Source of the DNA: Agrostemma githago | Lineage: Eukaryota; Streptophyta; Magnoliopsida; Caryophyllales; Caryophyllaceae | DNA length: 64,000 bases | Direction: 5' to 3' | Assembly (NCBI GenBank): GCA_958450325.1 | Contig: OY288259.1 | Coordinates: forward strand, 22,066,734-22,130,733 | Part shown: in pieces, positions 38,853-50,300 of the stretch | Numbering within the stretch: the first letter of the stretch is position 1 | Layout of the letters: every line of letters begins with the position of its first letter | The notes under the pieces: model-generated | What the model saw: the letters and a program-made list of their open reading frames with translations, nothing else | What the model was told of the DNA's origin: nothing | Databases searched by the model: none | Position numbers and translations under genes: made by a program

Positions 38853-39564
38853 ATTTGCCCTCAGCGGAGTCGGATACTGAGTATGCAGGTCTGGTGCCAA
38901 GCATGGTTGGACCGACAAACTGAATGACAGACTTTGTTTTTTATGCGAAGCCAGGTATTCATTGGGCCTTGTTGGCGCGTCTGCCCTAGCGTCATCTGGA
39001 CGCTGTCAGGGCGTCAGACGTCGTGCCTTTTGTGTACTCGGAGGTGTACATAGGTTTTATCATTCTATACATGACCAGTTAATCACTAAGCCCTGTGATC
39101 AACGCTTCTGCCCTGGTATATCTCATACGGATGTGTCAGGGTGCCAGAGGCCTGCCAGGGTAGTTTATGGACCTTGTCTAGGATTTGGGGGCCGTGCCCC
39201 TTGCCTGTTTGGAGGCAGACATAAGGACTTACGCTTAAATACAAGCCCGAGTATTTAATATTTACGCCTTGTCAGTCGGCGATCTTGGCTCGGCCAATCT
39301 ACGAGCTTTGGTCGAAGCTCGAGGAACGGGCCGCCTGCCTGCTCTGATGTAGGCAGAATGACTTATATTTCTTACAAGGCCAAGTATTCATTAGGCCTTG
39401 TCAATCGAATGACCTACCTCGACAGATCATTGAACACGGCCGAAGTTCGACAGTCATGCCCCCTGCATGTTTGACGCTCACAGAAGGACTTAAGTTCTAT
39501 ACGAAGTTGAGTGTGTCTCAGGCCTTGCTGGCTCGCATATGACGCCTGGCCTGTCCCTGGCTTC
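38853..39564 (-). repeat. diverged long monomers next to the 94-bp array
   Basis: Degenerate repeats of about 130 bp built on GGCCTTG...GACTTA...ACAAGGC phrases. Parts align with the 94-bp unit plus an extra block of about 35-40 bp (ACAAGGCTGAGTGTGCCTCA). They look like ancestral or edge monomers. No gene. Confidence 0.65.
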
Positions 39565-41005
39565 TGGCCGAAGTCCAGGGCGCCTGCCTCCTGCCTGACT
39601 GGAGGTGGGCAGAGGGGCTTATATATGTTTTTATACAAGGCTGAGTGTGCCTCAGGCCTTGCTGGTTCGGCTTTGTCGCCTGGCCTGACCCTGGCTTCTG
39701 GTCGAAGTCCAATGGGCCTGCCCCCTGCCTGCCCTGAGGTAGGCAGATGGACTTATGGTTCGGCTACTGGGGCCCGACCTGACCCTGGCTTCTGGTCGAA
39801 GTCCAGGGGGCCTGCCCCATGCCTGCCCAGAGGTAGGCAGAGGGACTTGTGGTTAGGCGCATGGGGCCGGGCCTGGCCCTGGCTTCTGGTCGAAGTCCAG
39901 GGGGCCTGCCCCCTGCCTGCCCAGAGGTAGGCAGAGGGACTTGTAGTTCGGCGCAAGGGGCCGGGCCTGACCCTGGCTTCTGGTCGAAGTCCAGGGGGCC
40001 TGCCCCCTGCCTGCCCAGAGGTAGGCAGAGGGACTTATGGTTCGGCTACTGGGGCCCGGCCTGACCCTGGCTTCTGGTCGAAGTCCAGGGGGTCTGTCCC
40101 ATGCCTGCCCAGAGATAGGCAGAGGGACTTGTAGTTCGGCGCAAGGGGTCGGGCCTGACCCTGGCTTCTGGTCGAAGTCCAGGAGGCCTGCCCCCTGCCT
40201 GCCCAGAGGTAGGCAGAGGGACTTGTGGTTCGGCGCATGGGGCCGGGCCTGACCCTGGCTTCTGGTCGAAGTCCTGGAGGCTTGCCCCCTGCCTGCCCAA
40301 AGGTAGGCAGAGGGACTTGTGGTTCGGCGCATGGGGCCGTGCCTGACCCTGGCTTCTGGTCGAAGTCTAGGGGGTCTGCCCCCTGCCTGCCCAGAGGTAG
40401 GCAGAGGGACTTGTGGTTCGGCGCTTTTGGCGCAAGGGGCCGGGCATGACCCTGGCTTCTGGTCGAAGTCCAGGGGGCCTGCTTCCTGCCTGCCTAGAGG
40501 TAGGTAGAGGGACTTGTGGTTCGGCGCTTTTGGCTTAAGGGGTCGGGCCTGACCCTGGCTTCTGGTCGAAGTCCAGGGGGCCTGCCCCCTGCCTGCCCAG
40601 AGGTAGGCAGAGGGACTTGTGGTTCGGCGCATGGGGCCGGGCCTGACCCTGGCTTCTGGTCGAAGTCCAGGGGGCCTGCCCCCTGCCTGCCCAGAGGTAG
40701 GCAGAGGGACTTGTGGTTTGGCGCAAGGGGCCGGGCCTGATCCTGGCTTCTGGTCGAAGTCCAGGGGGCTTGCCCTCTCCCTGCCCAGAGGTAGGCAGAG
40801 GGACTTGTAGTTCGGCGCATGGGGCCGGGTCTGACCCTGGCTTCTGGTCGAAGTCCAGGGGGCCTGCCCCCTGCCTGCCCAGAGGTAGGCAGAGGGACTT
40901 GTGGTTCGGCGCATGGGGCCAAGCCTGACCCTGGCTTCTGGTCGAAGTCCAGGAGGCCTGCCCCCTGCCTGCCCAGAGGTAGGCAGAGGGACTTATGCTC
41001 TGTAG
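39565..41005 (-). repeat. 94-bp tandem array (about 15 units)
   Basis: The phrase CTGGCTTCTGG begins at 39565, 39691, 39785, 39879, 39973, 40067, 40161, 40255, 40349, 40452, 40555, 40649, 40743, 40837 and 40931. Intervals are 126 once, 103 twice and 94 for the rest. GC-rich. Long open frames through it on both strands (up to 353 codons at 40914-39853) arise only because the unit lacks stops. The array lies in the 3' untranslated part of the element. Confidence 0.95.
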
Positions 41006-41194
41006 AAGGCTGAATGTGTATCATGCCTTATATTTTGTTGGGGGATCTATTTTCTCAGGGTTTTGCAACAGGGGGCCCTTCCCCTATTGCCCCCTGCCCA
41101 TTAGCTGTGAGAGTAATGAACAGGTGATGGGTAAATATTAATCCTGTCTTCGTAGAATTCCACATGGTGGTTGGCGGATCTAGGCGGTCTCTGT

Positions 41195-41625
41195 AGACGT
41201 CGAGGTTGAGCCGTAAGTCGGCTGGGCAGTATCTTGGCCGAGACGTAAGTCGGTAGGGCCGAGCCGTAAGTCGGTAGGGTCGAGCCGTATGTCGGCAGGG
41301 CGAACCGTAAATCGGCAGGGAATCATCTTGGCCGAGCCGTAAGTCGGTAGGGCTGAGCCGTATGTCGGCAGGGCGAACCGTAAATCGGCAGGGCAACATC
41401 TTGGCCGAGCCGTAAGTCGGTAGGGCCGAGCCGTATGTCGGCAGGGCGAACCGTAAATCGGCAGGGCAACATCTTGGCCGAGCCGTATGTCGGCAGGACG
41501 AACCGTAAATCGGCAGGGCAACATCTTGGCCGAGCCGTAAGTCGGTTGGGCTGTATATCGGCTCAGCCGTGAGTCGGCTGAGCTGTATCTCGACCGAACC
41601 GTTGGTCGGCTGGGTCTTGTCTCTG
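41195..41625 (-). repeat. higher-order tandem repeat of about 20-bp units
   Basis: About 20-bp units of the type GAGCCGTAAGTCGGTAGGGC are grouped into blocks marked by CATCTTGG at 41324, 41398, 41470 and 41522 (74, 72 and 52 bp apart). Subunits differ by AAGTCGGTAG, TATGTCGGCAG or AAATCGGCAG. No gene. Confidence 0.9.
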
Positions 41626-41639
41626 TCAAGCTAAAAATA

Positions 41640-43320
41640 TTCAGCTCATTTAATACCCATTTTTGTGACTTATCTTCATCATTTTTCGGGTAAATTTTTG
41701 AGGTGTTTTTTGGAAATTTCTGTAACGGGGCAAAAAGTTGGGTCATTTTTGTCTCACAACTTCGACAATTTTTGGCCAATTTTTGTGAAGTCTTTGTGAA
41801 TTTTTGTGGGAGGATAAATAAATGTGGCATTTTTGTGATTCCATTTCAATTGTGGAAAACGTACTTGGAGTTTATTTGAAAATTTTGAGCGTGGTTAAAT
41901 GATTTCTTATCAAATAAGCGGAAAAACCTCAAACTGTGCATTCCATACAAGACACGTACAAGAAAAACTCACAATTCAATGTGGTGAGTCATAATCCAAT
42001 GTGCTGCGATGTTTTTTTTCACCATGGTTACTTCTTTCCTTCAAAAATCATTTCGACCCACAACGTAATAAAGAGGTTTGGACTTAGTGAGTCCATTTCA
42101 ATTATTTCTTCCCGTATAAATGCTAAATCAAACCACTTGCTAACGGTCGGTCCTTCAGGAAATGAGTTTGTATCGGGTTGTACAGAACATATGTAGAGCA
42201 GTAGGGTATTACCCCTCAATATGATTACATAAGTGACCAACCTTATTTTAGGCAGAGACCGATCTCCACCATGCCATGCCGAGAAGGTAACTGGCCATCC
42301 CAACCTCGTTTTAACAGTCATAATAACCACGGAGGAGCTGATTGGAGCCATTTTGGTCGATCTCGGTGTAACTGAGACGATGCTGGAATCGACCAGAGTA
42401 CCACGGCCGACCTACAATGGTCCACGGCGGTCGGACGTCGCGTTGGGCGGAGTTTTGGACGGAGGCTGCGGTTGACAGGCGGCGTCGGAACTCGTCTTCC
42501 TCCTCCGCGGCATCACCGGAGTGTTTCTTCGAAATGAATCGAGTGTCCAACCACAACCCAGTCCCGCATCCACCGACGTGGGTGAGCGACTACGTGGACC
42601 AAATCGGGTCAACCAAGCAGTCCTGGATGCATTACTATTGAAGGCGAACCGGCTCTCGGATTCGTTACGCAAAGCCGGGTAGAGCTCGGAGTGAGGGAGA
42701 AAAAACTGTCGCCTAAGCTTGTTGAAAGGATCGGGAACCGGCCGGTCGTCGTCCTCTTCTTTAATTTTCTTGTGAGTGGTCTTGGGTAGCAGTACCTTTC
42801 CTTTTCTTTTGCGCCAAGTAAATTAATACTCCTGTGTACATGGCAGGCTAGATCTTGATTTATTAAGAACTTGATTTGCTATCTCCTTTCAATAGAATAT
42901 AGTAGATGTAATCTCTAATGCATAACATTTGAATGTGGAACGAATTTGGTATGCTGACTCCGTGCTTATCTTCTCAAGAAATCAGATCTGGAAACTACAG
43001 TCGCATTTCATCCTCTTTTGCCGGAAATTATTGTTCAACCAGCTTTTCTCCTTACGCCCCATCTTCTAGTGGGCTCCTTCCTTAATTATATACCCAATCA
43101 GTTTGATGGGGTCTTTGCTTTGGCTCAAAATAATTGCTTTTGGAGTTCTATTCGTTCACAGCGATGAACAACACTATGAACACACCTATTTTCTTATTTT
43201 TTGTGTCATTGATTTCTGTAGATCTATCTCAAAGATGAAGATTAGACTTGGAAAAATTTGTATTTGGGAGTGGTTGATTTTTGTGGGTAATTCGTGAGCA
43301 CAACCGTTCTCCACACAGAC
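41640..43320 (-). mobile_element. body of the non-autonomous Tat-like element, no pol
   Basis: No gag, protease, RT or integrase can be read. 42240-42700 is GC-richer than its surroundings and read on minus gives basic, Ser/Pro/Arg-rich frames (for example 42672-42412), which may be a captured host exon. 43070-43170 on plus has an exon-like stretch. Neither is recognised. The leader near 43270-43334 matches the gag-pol element. Confidence 0.5.
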
Positions 43321-43334
43321 GGCGCCAAATTGTT

Positions 43335-43638
43335 CCGGTACGGAAACGGGTCCTGACCTTGAGCTTCGCGGTTCTCCTCGGTTCCGGCTGCGTGCCACGG
43401 TGATCCTGCAAGGGGAACTCCGGGCCCGGGGGAACCCCCGAAGCGAAGCCTCCGACGCCCAAGTCAGTAAAATGTATGACTGAATATAGATATTTAGGGA
43501 GATCAGAGAGGTAGAGAGAGAATAGGGAGGAATATGTGTGAATGAAATTTCCAATAGGGAGGAATATGTGTGAATGAAATTTCCCCCTTTCCCCTCACCC
43601 TAAGTGGGGTATTTATAGGGGAAAGGATGTAGTAGGGT
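43335..43638 (-). mobile_element. truncated 5' LTR at the duplication breakpoint
   Basis: On plus it starts TGTTCCGGTACGG and follows the LTR up to GTAGTAGGGT, then switches at 43638/43639 into hAT sequence (ATTTAAAAATAAG), skipping the last part of the LTR. A 25-bp local repeat (GGGAGGAATATGTGTGAATG twice, about 43524-43580) is unique to it. Confidence 0.9.
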
Positions 43639-46157
43639 ATTTAAAAATAAGTGGGCACGGGCAAGAAAATCAGGCCCGCTAAAATTAGTGGACGGGCTTG
43701 GACTAAATAAAATTGTCCATGGACAACCCGCTAGGCCCGCTACGTGCACTCTAATTTTTATTTAACCTACCAAAACCAAAAGAAAAAAATTAATTAAAAA
43801 ATAAAATGAAAAATATTGTGTTGAAAATAGTATGTACCCATGTTGAAAAGACTAATCGGTTCATTGAATATCACAAAAAGCACAAAGTTATCAAACTTCT
43901 CGGTTATTCCAAATTTCTAATTCCCAAACTCAATCTCCTCACTCCGTCAATTTCCAAATCCAAAACAAATAGTATTATGTTTATTTAGTATTTTGATAGT
44001 TATGAACATGATCTTAAGTCTTAAGTTATTAATTTTATTTTTGCAAAATCGATAATCATGATGTTTTATACCTTTTGTTGGTTTGATTTTTCAGTAATTA
44101 ATTTTAATATCAAATATTCTTGTATATTTAAAGCCCGCAAGCCGGCGGGTTGGCCCGCTAAGGTACATTGGACGGGTACGGGCAACTATAGTAGGCCCGC
44201 TATAGCGGGCACGAGCATTAAAAAAAAGCCCGTCGGACACATTTTTATAGGTTAGGCCCGGCCCATGTCCAGCCCAAGCCCGCAAACGGTCAGCTCTAGC
44301 TTTTATCAAAGATCTTATAGCTCAACACAAAAACTAAGACACGGTGTCTCATTACCATTCCATTTTGTTTTTTTACCTATGTCTTAGTGAGAGACGGGTT
44401 CTCAATAAATCTGTTTCTCAAATAATAAGTACGGGAAATAAAGAATTAAAAAAACAATAAAGTATGGAATAATATGTACTCCTATCACTAATAAATTGAC
44501 AAAATAAAAAAATTACAGGGTAGTTTATTAAATCGGTTTTTCTACCTGTGCCCAGTGAGCATATGTTAAATTGTTAATAACTTAATTATGGAAGGATTCT
44601 TAAGCATATTATATAAATTGAAATCTTAACTTATATTTACCATACTTAAGTAATATGTTTAAGAATCTTTCCATAATTAAGCTATTAACATGTGTCAAAC
44701 TGTTATTAAATTTATTTACGAGTATGTAATTACTTAGCAAACTGTACTAATTTGGTTGGCTATTCATGTGGGTTAATAAGGATGTCGCATGTCGGAGCTT
44801 TATGCCTCTATATCAGTGTGTACCTGTGTGGATAGAGAGTTAGGTTGCACTGACATGGACATGGGACACAACGCTCGAAAATTTATAGAACATGAACACG
44901 ACAGAAAAAAAATCAATATACATATTTAAATAAAGAGAATTTGAAAATTTTTATACCTAAAATATAGATTTAGTTACTTAAACTATCGCAATTATTGTAA
45001 AATAACATAAAAAAAATTAAAATCTTATAAACTCGAAGTTAAAATCAAATCTTAAAAATTCAAATTGTTATACTACTTAATATAATAATTTATTAATTGT
45101 CTTATGTTGGGTAGTGTTTATAGTATCAAGTAGTCGTTATAAACATATAATTGTTTTGTATTAAAGTTCAGAAATTCATAAACAACGCTAAGTGTGTCTG
45201 AAGGGTCTCCAAATACAATAAATCGTGGCCGAGACGTCTAAAATTTAATGAAACGTGTCCGACATGTTTCTAAATAAATTAAAAAAACCGGACATGATTT
45301 TCCAGATGTTCGACACGTATTGTCGTAATGTCGTATGTCCGACGTATTGCCATTATATAAAAAAATTCATGGAATTTAAGACGATAAAAGTGTTTATTTA
45401 CCCTAAAAAAAGTGTTTATTTGACACAAAGCGAAAAAATGTAGAATAAAATTGCTCGTATTCTAAGTATAATTGTTATCGACTTTAGGGCCCACTATTGA
45501 AATTTCGCACTGGGCCTCCAAAATCTCAGGGCCGACCCTATTGTCGTATGTTCGACGTGTGTCGGTGTCCGACATGGGTATCTAACATGACACGATGATT
45601 AGGAGGAATCTCCGTGCAACCTAGATAGAGAGCATCAAAGCACTACTCGTACATAGAAGTGAGAATGAGTCGTCTTGACTTATACTTGCACAAATTCCAA
45701 GGAGTCTGGCCCAGGTCCATCTGATGGAAGATCCGCCTCTCATTAAGCGGGTGTTATAGATAGGGATGTCAGTGGGGCCAGGACCCGACCCAAATCCACC
45801 AAGTCAGACCGTAATGTTTTTTTATCCAATGGACATGGGTCGAGTTCGAGTCCTTAAAAAACATGGATCCGTGTCTAGGACTGTAGGTGTAAGTTACGAA
45901 ACCCATACTCGACCCATTAGAAAAAAAAATCAAATAATCATTATTATGCATTTTCCCATCAAATTATCAGTTATAGCTTGTTACTAGTTTTGATGTCCGT
46001 GCAATGTACGGGTACACCAATAATAATGTTACTAAATCAACAATAACACTTCCTCTTGTAACTATTGCCTACGACGAACTAATTATGATTATTTCAAATA
46101 ATAGTCAGTTTGGAGAATTGGTATTGCACGTTTGCACGTATTTTATACAAAAGGTAG
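43639..46157. repeat. tandem duplication, copy 2
   Basis: Matches 25888-27826 then 37817-38396, with the LARD insertion site empty at 45573-45577 (single CATGG). Includes the right 660 bp of the hAT element (ending 44298), the 39-bp-arm hairpin (44573-44689) and a Helitron 3' end (CTAG at 45984-45987). No gene. Confidence 0.92.
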
Positions 46158-46612
46158 TGTTCCAGTACGGAAACGGGTCTTGACCTTGGGCTTCGCGGTT
46201 CTCCTCGGTTCCGGCTGCGTGCCGACGGTGATCCTGCAAGGTGAACTCCGGGCCCGGGGGAACCCCCGGGGCGGAGCCTCCGACGCCCAAGTCAGTAAAA
46301 TGTATGACTGAATATAGATATTTAGGGAAATCAGAGAGGTAGAGAGAGAATAGGGAGGAATATGTGTGAATGAATTTTCCCCCTTTCCCCTCACCCTAAG
46401 TGGGGTATTTATAGAGGAAATGATGTAGTAGGGTGATGTCACCATGACATCAGCATGGTGATCAGTAGAGAAGTCTCTCTGAGTCAGTTAATGACTACCC
46501 GTAAGGGGGTCGTCTGATAGGGGGTTGGGCCTCCAGGGTCGGCTAGGACCCAGTTGGGCCTTCTCAGTCCTAGGAGTCGGGCCTATGCGTCTGGGGGTTT
46601 TATCCCCCATCA
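46158..46612 (-). mobile_element. solo LTR, TSD GGTAG
   Basis: 455 bp, TGTTCCAG...CCCATCA on plus, flanked by GGTAG at 46153-46157 and 46613-46617. Same LTR as at 38397-38852, here without internal region: the product of recombination between the two LTRs of an inserted element. Confidence 0.95.
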
Positions 46613-46617
46613 GGTAG

Positions 46618-46779
46618 CAAATGCGAGTTATGATATATGGTCGACCCAACCCACAAACCCGACCCGTTGTTTTTAGAATCATGAACTAATTTTTTAAAAA
46701 TTAATATACGTACAATATTTTGGAAACGATTTTAAAATTTGATTTTAAAATTTTTTAACATAAACATCATAATTAAAGA

Positions 46780-46782
<3 letters not shown>
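46618..46782. other. AT-rich DNA with ACCCGACCC repeats
   Basis: Continues the sequence interrupted by the solo LTR; contains CCCGACCCGTTG-like hAT subterminal motifs. No gene. Confidence 0.5.

Positions 46783-46849
<67 letters not shown>
46783..46849. repeat. (AAT)n microsatellite upstream of LINE A
   Basis: About 22 AAT/TAA units directly abutting the 5' end of the LINE at 46850. Confidence 0.95.
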
Positions 46850-49800
46850 TGCTCCTGTTTGCTTGTAGGCTGCTGTTTCGTTCTTTCTTCTGTGGTTTTG
46901 GGTTTCGGTTCTCGGTATTTTTTGGTTGGTTTGCCGCTCATTTGCTGCTGTCTCCTTCTTCTTTTGGGGTTTTGGGTTTCGGTTTTCTTTCTCCTTCGCT
47001 CTCTGCTTTGCTCCTGTGGTTCGATCCCTGTGCTTTGCTTTTTCCTTCTGCCATGCCTCCTTCAGTTCGCTTCCATTGTCCCTTCGTTGGTCTTTCTAAC
47101 TGTCAGGATGGTTGTGGAAAGGGTCTAACCAAACAATCCCTGCTCGTTCACTTGCAAAACTGCCATTTTTGTGTCGGTGCTCAGGTATTAACGCGGCAAA
47201 CCCTCTCCAGTAGCTTGTCTATCTACTCTTCGGCTGAGGTCACCTTTAAGCGTATGAGTATTTGGTTGTGTGGTGTTTGTCTTTCGACTCATACGCTCAC
47301 TTCTCGTCGTTGTCGGCATGGGGCGGGGGATTTTGTTGAGGCGCCTGATTGTGGGGATGGGTTCGTTCGGTTTATTCTGTATGACCTTCCTCGCCCCGTT
47401 CCGTCCCCTGTGCCGTTAGTGGGAGGTATTGACCAGGACTTGCTCTCTTGCCTTTCTTTGACTTCTCTTGATCGTTTGCTCTCTAAGGGGTTGCACACGG
47501 TTAAATCTATCCCCCCTAGGTGTCGACTTGGATTCGCGCGGGTTTTGAAGGGTGCCCTGGATGATGTCGTTGGCTCTCCTTTTGATATTTCTCGTTGGGT
47601 TTCCTTGCTTGTCTTACCTCTTTGTGTTTTGAAGACCTTTGCCCCGAGGAGTAGTTTGGAGAGTAGAACTGCTATTAGACGTAAACATCAGGAAGAGGCT
47701 ATTGCCGGAGCTATTCGCACTTGGGAGTGCCGGGGGGAAAGTTCTTATTGCTCTTGCGTGAAGCCCTAGCGGAGGTCTCTCCTTTTTGTGTGGAGGAGGA
47801 GCTTGACTTAGGTGAGCTCAACATCCGTCAGTGTCGTAAGAAGATTTCTGATGGCCATTACACGGCCGCTGTTCGTGTTCTTTCTTCATCTGGGGTAGCT
47901 CCGTACTCTGATGCTACCCTTCGAGCCCTCCAGGATAAGCACTCGGCTGCTCTTCCTCCTTCCCTTTCGTCTGAGCCTCCTGGCCACTGTCTTGATGCGC
48001 CGGTGTCTGTTGTTTTGGACATGATTCGGAGCTTCCCCCGGGGCACGTCTTGTGGGAGGGATGGTTTTCGGGCCCAACATCTGTTGGATTGTTTGAGTGG
48101 TGCTGCTATTGCCATTTCTGATGATCTGATTGCCTCTATCGCTCGGGTGGTCAACCTTTTTCTCGAGGGGAAGTGTCCGCAGGTGTTAGGTGAGTACATT
48201 GCCAGTGCTCCGCTCACTCCGCTCATTAAGCCAGGGGGAGGGGTTCGTCCTATTGATGTGGGCACCATCTGGAGGCGCCTTGTCTCCAAGGTTGGAGCTT
48301 ACTTGGTTGGCTCATCTTTAGGTGGCTATTTTGAGGACCTTCAATTCGGGGTAGGTGTTTCTAGCGGGGGTGAGGCTATTCTGCATTCCTTGAACCGCCT
48401 TGTAGAGGATCGTGGCGCTGATGTGGGTCTCTCCATGTTACTTGTTGATTTCCAGAATGCCTTTAACTTGGTGGACAGGGAGACTATGCTGGGAGAGGTC
48501 CGCCGTCAGTGTCCTGCCCTCTCCCGGTGGGTTGAGTTTTGCTATTCCAACCCCGCTAGGCTCTACTACGGGGAGCACTGCCTCCGCTCTTGCCAGGGGG
48601 TCCAGTAAGGTGACCCCTTAGGCCCCCTCCTTTTCTCCCTGGTTCTGCACCCCCTGGTTTGTAGGATCAGGGACTCCTTTGATCTTTGCTTCCAGGCTTG
48701 GTACCTTGATGATGGTACTATTGTCGGGGATACACTTGTTGTGGGAAAGGTTCTCCAGATGATTATGGATGAGGGCCCCCGTTCTGGCCTCCATCTCAAC
48801 GTAACTAAAACAGAGGTTTTCTGGCCTATCGAAGACCCGAGGAGTAGGGTTGCTGGTGTTTTCCCCACTGCTATTGCCAGACCCTTGGATGGTGTTAAGG
48901 TTATGGGGGGGCCGGTCAGCGTGTGTCCTGCTTTCAATGGTGCTCTTGTCTCGAAGAAGGTTGCCCGTACTATAGAGCTCATGGACTTGGTTGCTACGAT
49001 CGAGGATCCCCAGTGTGAGTTACTTCTTCTCCGGGCGTGCACAGGTATTTCTAAGTTATACTTTGCTTTGCGCACTTGCTCTCCCCGTGCTTTTGGGTCG
49101 GCCCACCTTTCTTTCGACACTGCGCTCCGCTCTAGTCTTGAGCGTATTGTCACGGCGTCCGGACCCGGTTTTGGGGAGTGGCAGTGACGGCTGGCCACCC
49201 TTCCCTTTTCCCTAGAGGGGCTCGGTGTTTTTGCCGCCACTGATGCCCTGCACTTTGCCTTCCTTGCTTCTCGCCTTCAGTCTGCTGATTTGCAAGCTAA
49301 GCTGCTTCGTCCCTCCGAGATCGCCTCCCCTGGATTTGCCTTTGAGTCTGCCTTGAGTGAGTTTGTTGAGGCTACCAGTTCTGACTTTTTGAGCAACCCT
49401 TCTGAGATCGCTGCCCCAAAACTTATGAAGAAATTGGCAGATATATATTTCACGAGGGTTGCTTCAGCGGCGGAATCTATTTTCTCCTTGACTCCTCGAC
49501 AGGTCGCCCTGTGGAAGTCTCAGCAGGGGGACCATTCTTCTGACTGGTTGAGGGCTGTCCCTATTACTGGGCTTGGGCAAACCATGAACGGTCGGACATA
49601 TCGCAGTGTGCTTAGTTACCGCTTGGGAGTCCCTTTGTTTCCGCTTTCCGGGACTTGTTCTTCCTGCTCCGGGGTCCTCAGAGAGGATATTTTTGGTGAT
49701 CACGCGGTTTCGTGTGCTGGTACGGTGGGGATTAAACATCGCCATAACCTTGTCCGTGACACATTGTTGGATATTTGTTTCCGGACAGGGATCTCTGCAG

Positions 49801-50264
49801 GCAAGGAGGTGGAGATTGGCCTCTGCGACGATAACGACAAGCCCTTGCGACCTGCCGACCTTCTGCTCTACTCGTGGGACAAGGGGCGGGATGTTTGTGT
49901 TGATCTGACTGGGTCCTCTCCCTTGACCAAGTCCGGCTTGACTTCTTTTGAGCCCGGACGGGTCGTTGCTGATGCTGTCCGTCGTAAGTGTGCCAAGTAT
50001 CAGGCACGCTGCACGGCCATTGGGTATGGTTTCCTTCCTTTCTCCTTCTCCTCTCTCGGCGAGCTCGACACGGAGGCTGTTTCTTTGCTCCAGCGGATTC
50101 GTAAATTCGCTATGTCACAGGATGCTGGAGCGCGTGCCGCAGTTCATATTTTCACTAGAATTAGTTTTGCAATTGCTAAGGGAGTGAGAGCCCAGATAGT
50201 ATCTAGGCTCCCCTCTAACTTCTTGTAATTTGTTTCGTTTTTAATGCAAGCTCCGTTTTTTTAA

Positions 50265-50300
<36 letters not shown>
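46850..50300 (+). mobile_element. non-LTR retrotransposon 'LINE A' with (TAA)n tail
   Basis: The element runs from the microsatellite at 46849 to its own (AAT)n tail (about 50265-50300). It codes for a Cys/His finger region, RT with a YLDDG box, and a C-terminal Cys/His plus nuclease-like region. No AP-endonuclease domain is visible, unlike plant L1 and RTE. A related, shorter copy lies at 56655-58290 and a 3' scrap at 50301-50416. Clade unresolved. Confidence 0.85.
47053..50228 (+). pseudogene. LINE A reverse transcriptase with N-terminal zinc finger and C-terminal PD-(D/E)XK-like region
   Basis: The start at 47053 (MPPSVRFHCPFVGL) is chosen because the copy at 57438 begins the same way. 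An N-terminal Cys/His segment (FHCPFVGLSNC ... VHLQNCHFC) resembles a zinc finger. After a frame change near 47725 one frame continues to 50228. RT motifs: SFPRGTSCGRDGFRAQHL, VDFQNAFN (A), GDPLGPLLFSLV (B), WYLDDG (C). Nonsense codons are at 48606-48608 (before GDPLG) and 49185-49187. The C-terminus has CSSC...GDHAVSC...HRHN, then RPADLLLYSWD and VCVDLTG, like a restriction-like nuclease core. Copy is dead through one frameshift and two stops. Confidence 0.75.

Larger units (their letters stand above)
38397..43638 (-). mobile_element. non-autonomous Tat/Retand-like LTR element with internal satellite arrays, 5' LTR truncated
   Basis: On minus the order is 5' LTR (43638-43335, cut), primer-binding site TTGGCGCCGTCTGTGTGG (about 43334-43315), leader very similar to that of the gag-pol element at 5107-11193, a 4.4-kb body without gag or pol, tandem arrays, polypurine-like GAGGGCAAAT and 3' LTR (38852-38397). 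Its left flank is GGTAG (38392-38396), the target duplication seen intact around the solo LTR in copy 2. It depends on proteins of a related autonomous element. Confidence 0.85.

Noticed and set aside
39853..40914. Open frame of 353 codons on minus through the tandem array, and several shorter ones on both strands
   Set aside because: They follow the 94-bp repeat through three frames because the unit contains no stop; the protein is a pure repeat artefact with no start context or domain.
39565..41005. Direct repeats that could suggest a CRISPR array
   Set aside because: Units are continuous 94-bp monomers without unique spacers, in a plant retroelement.
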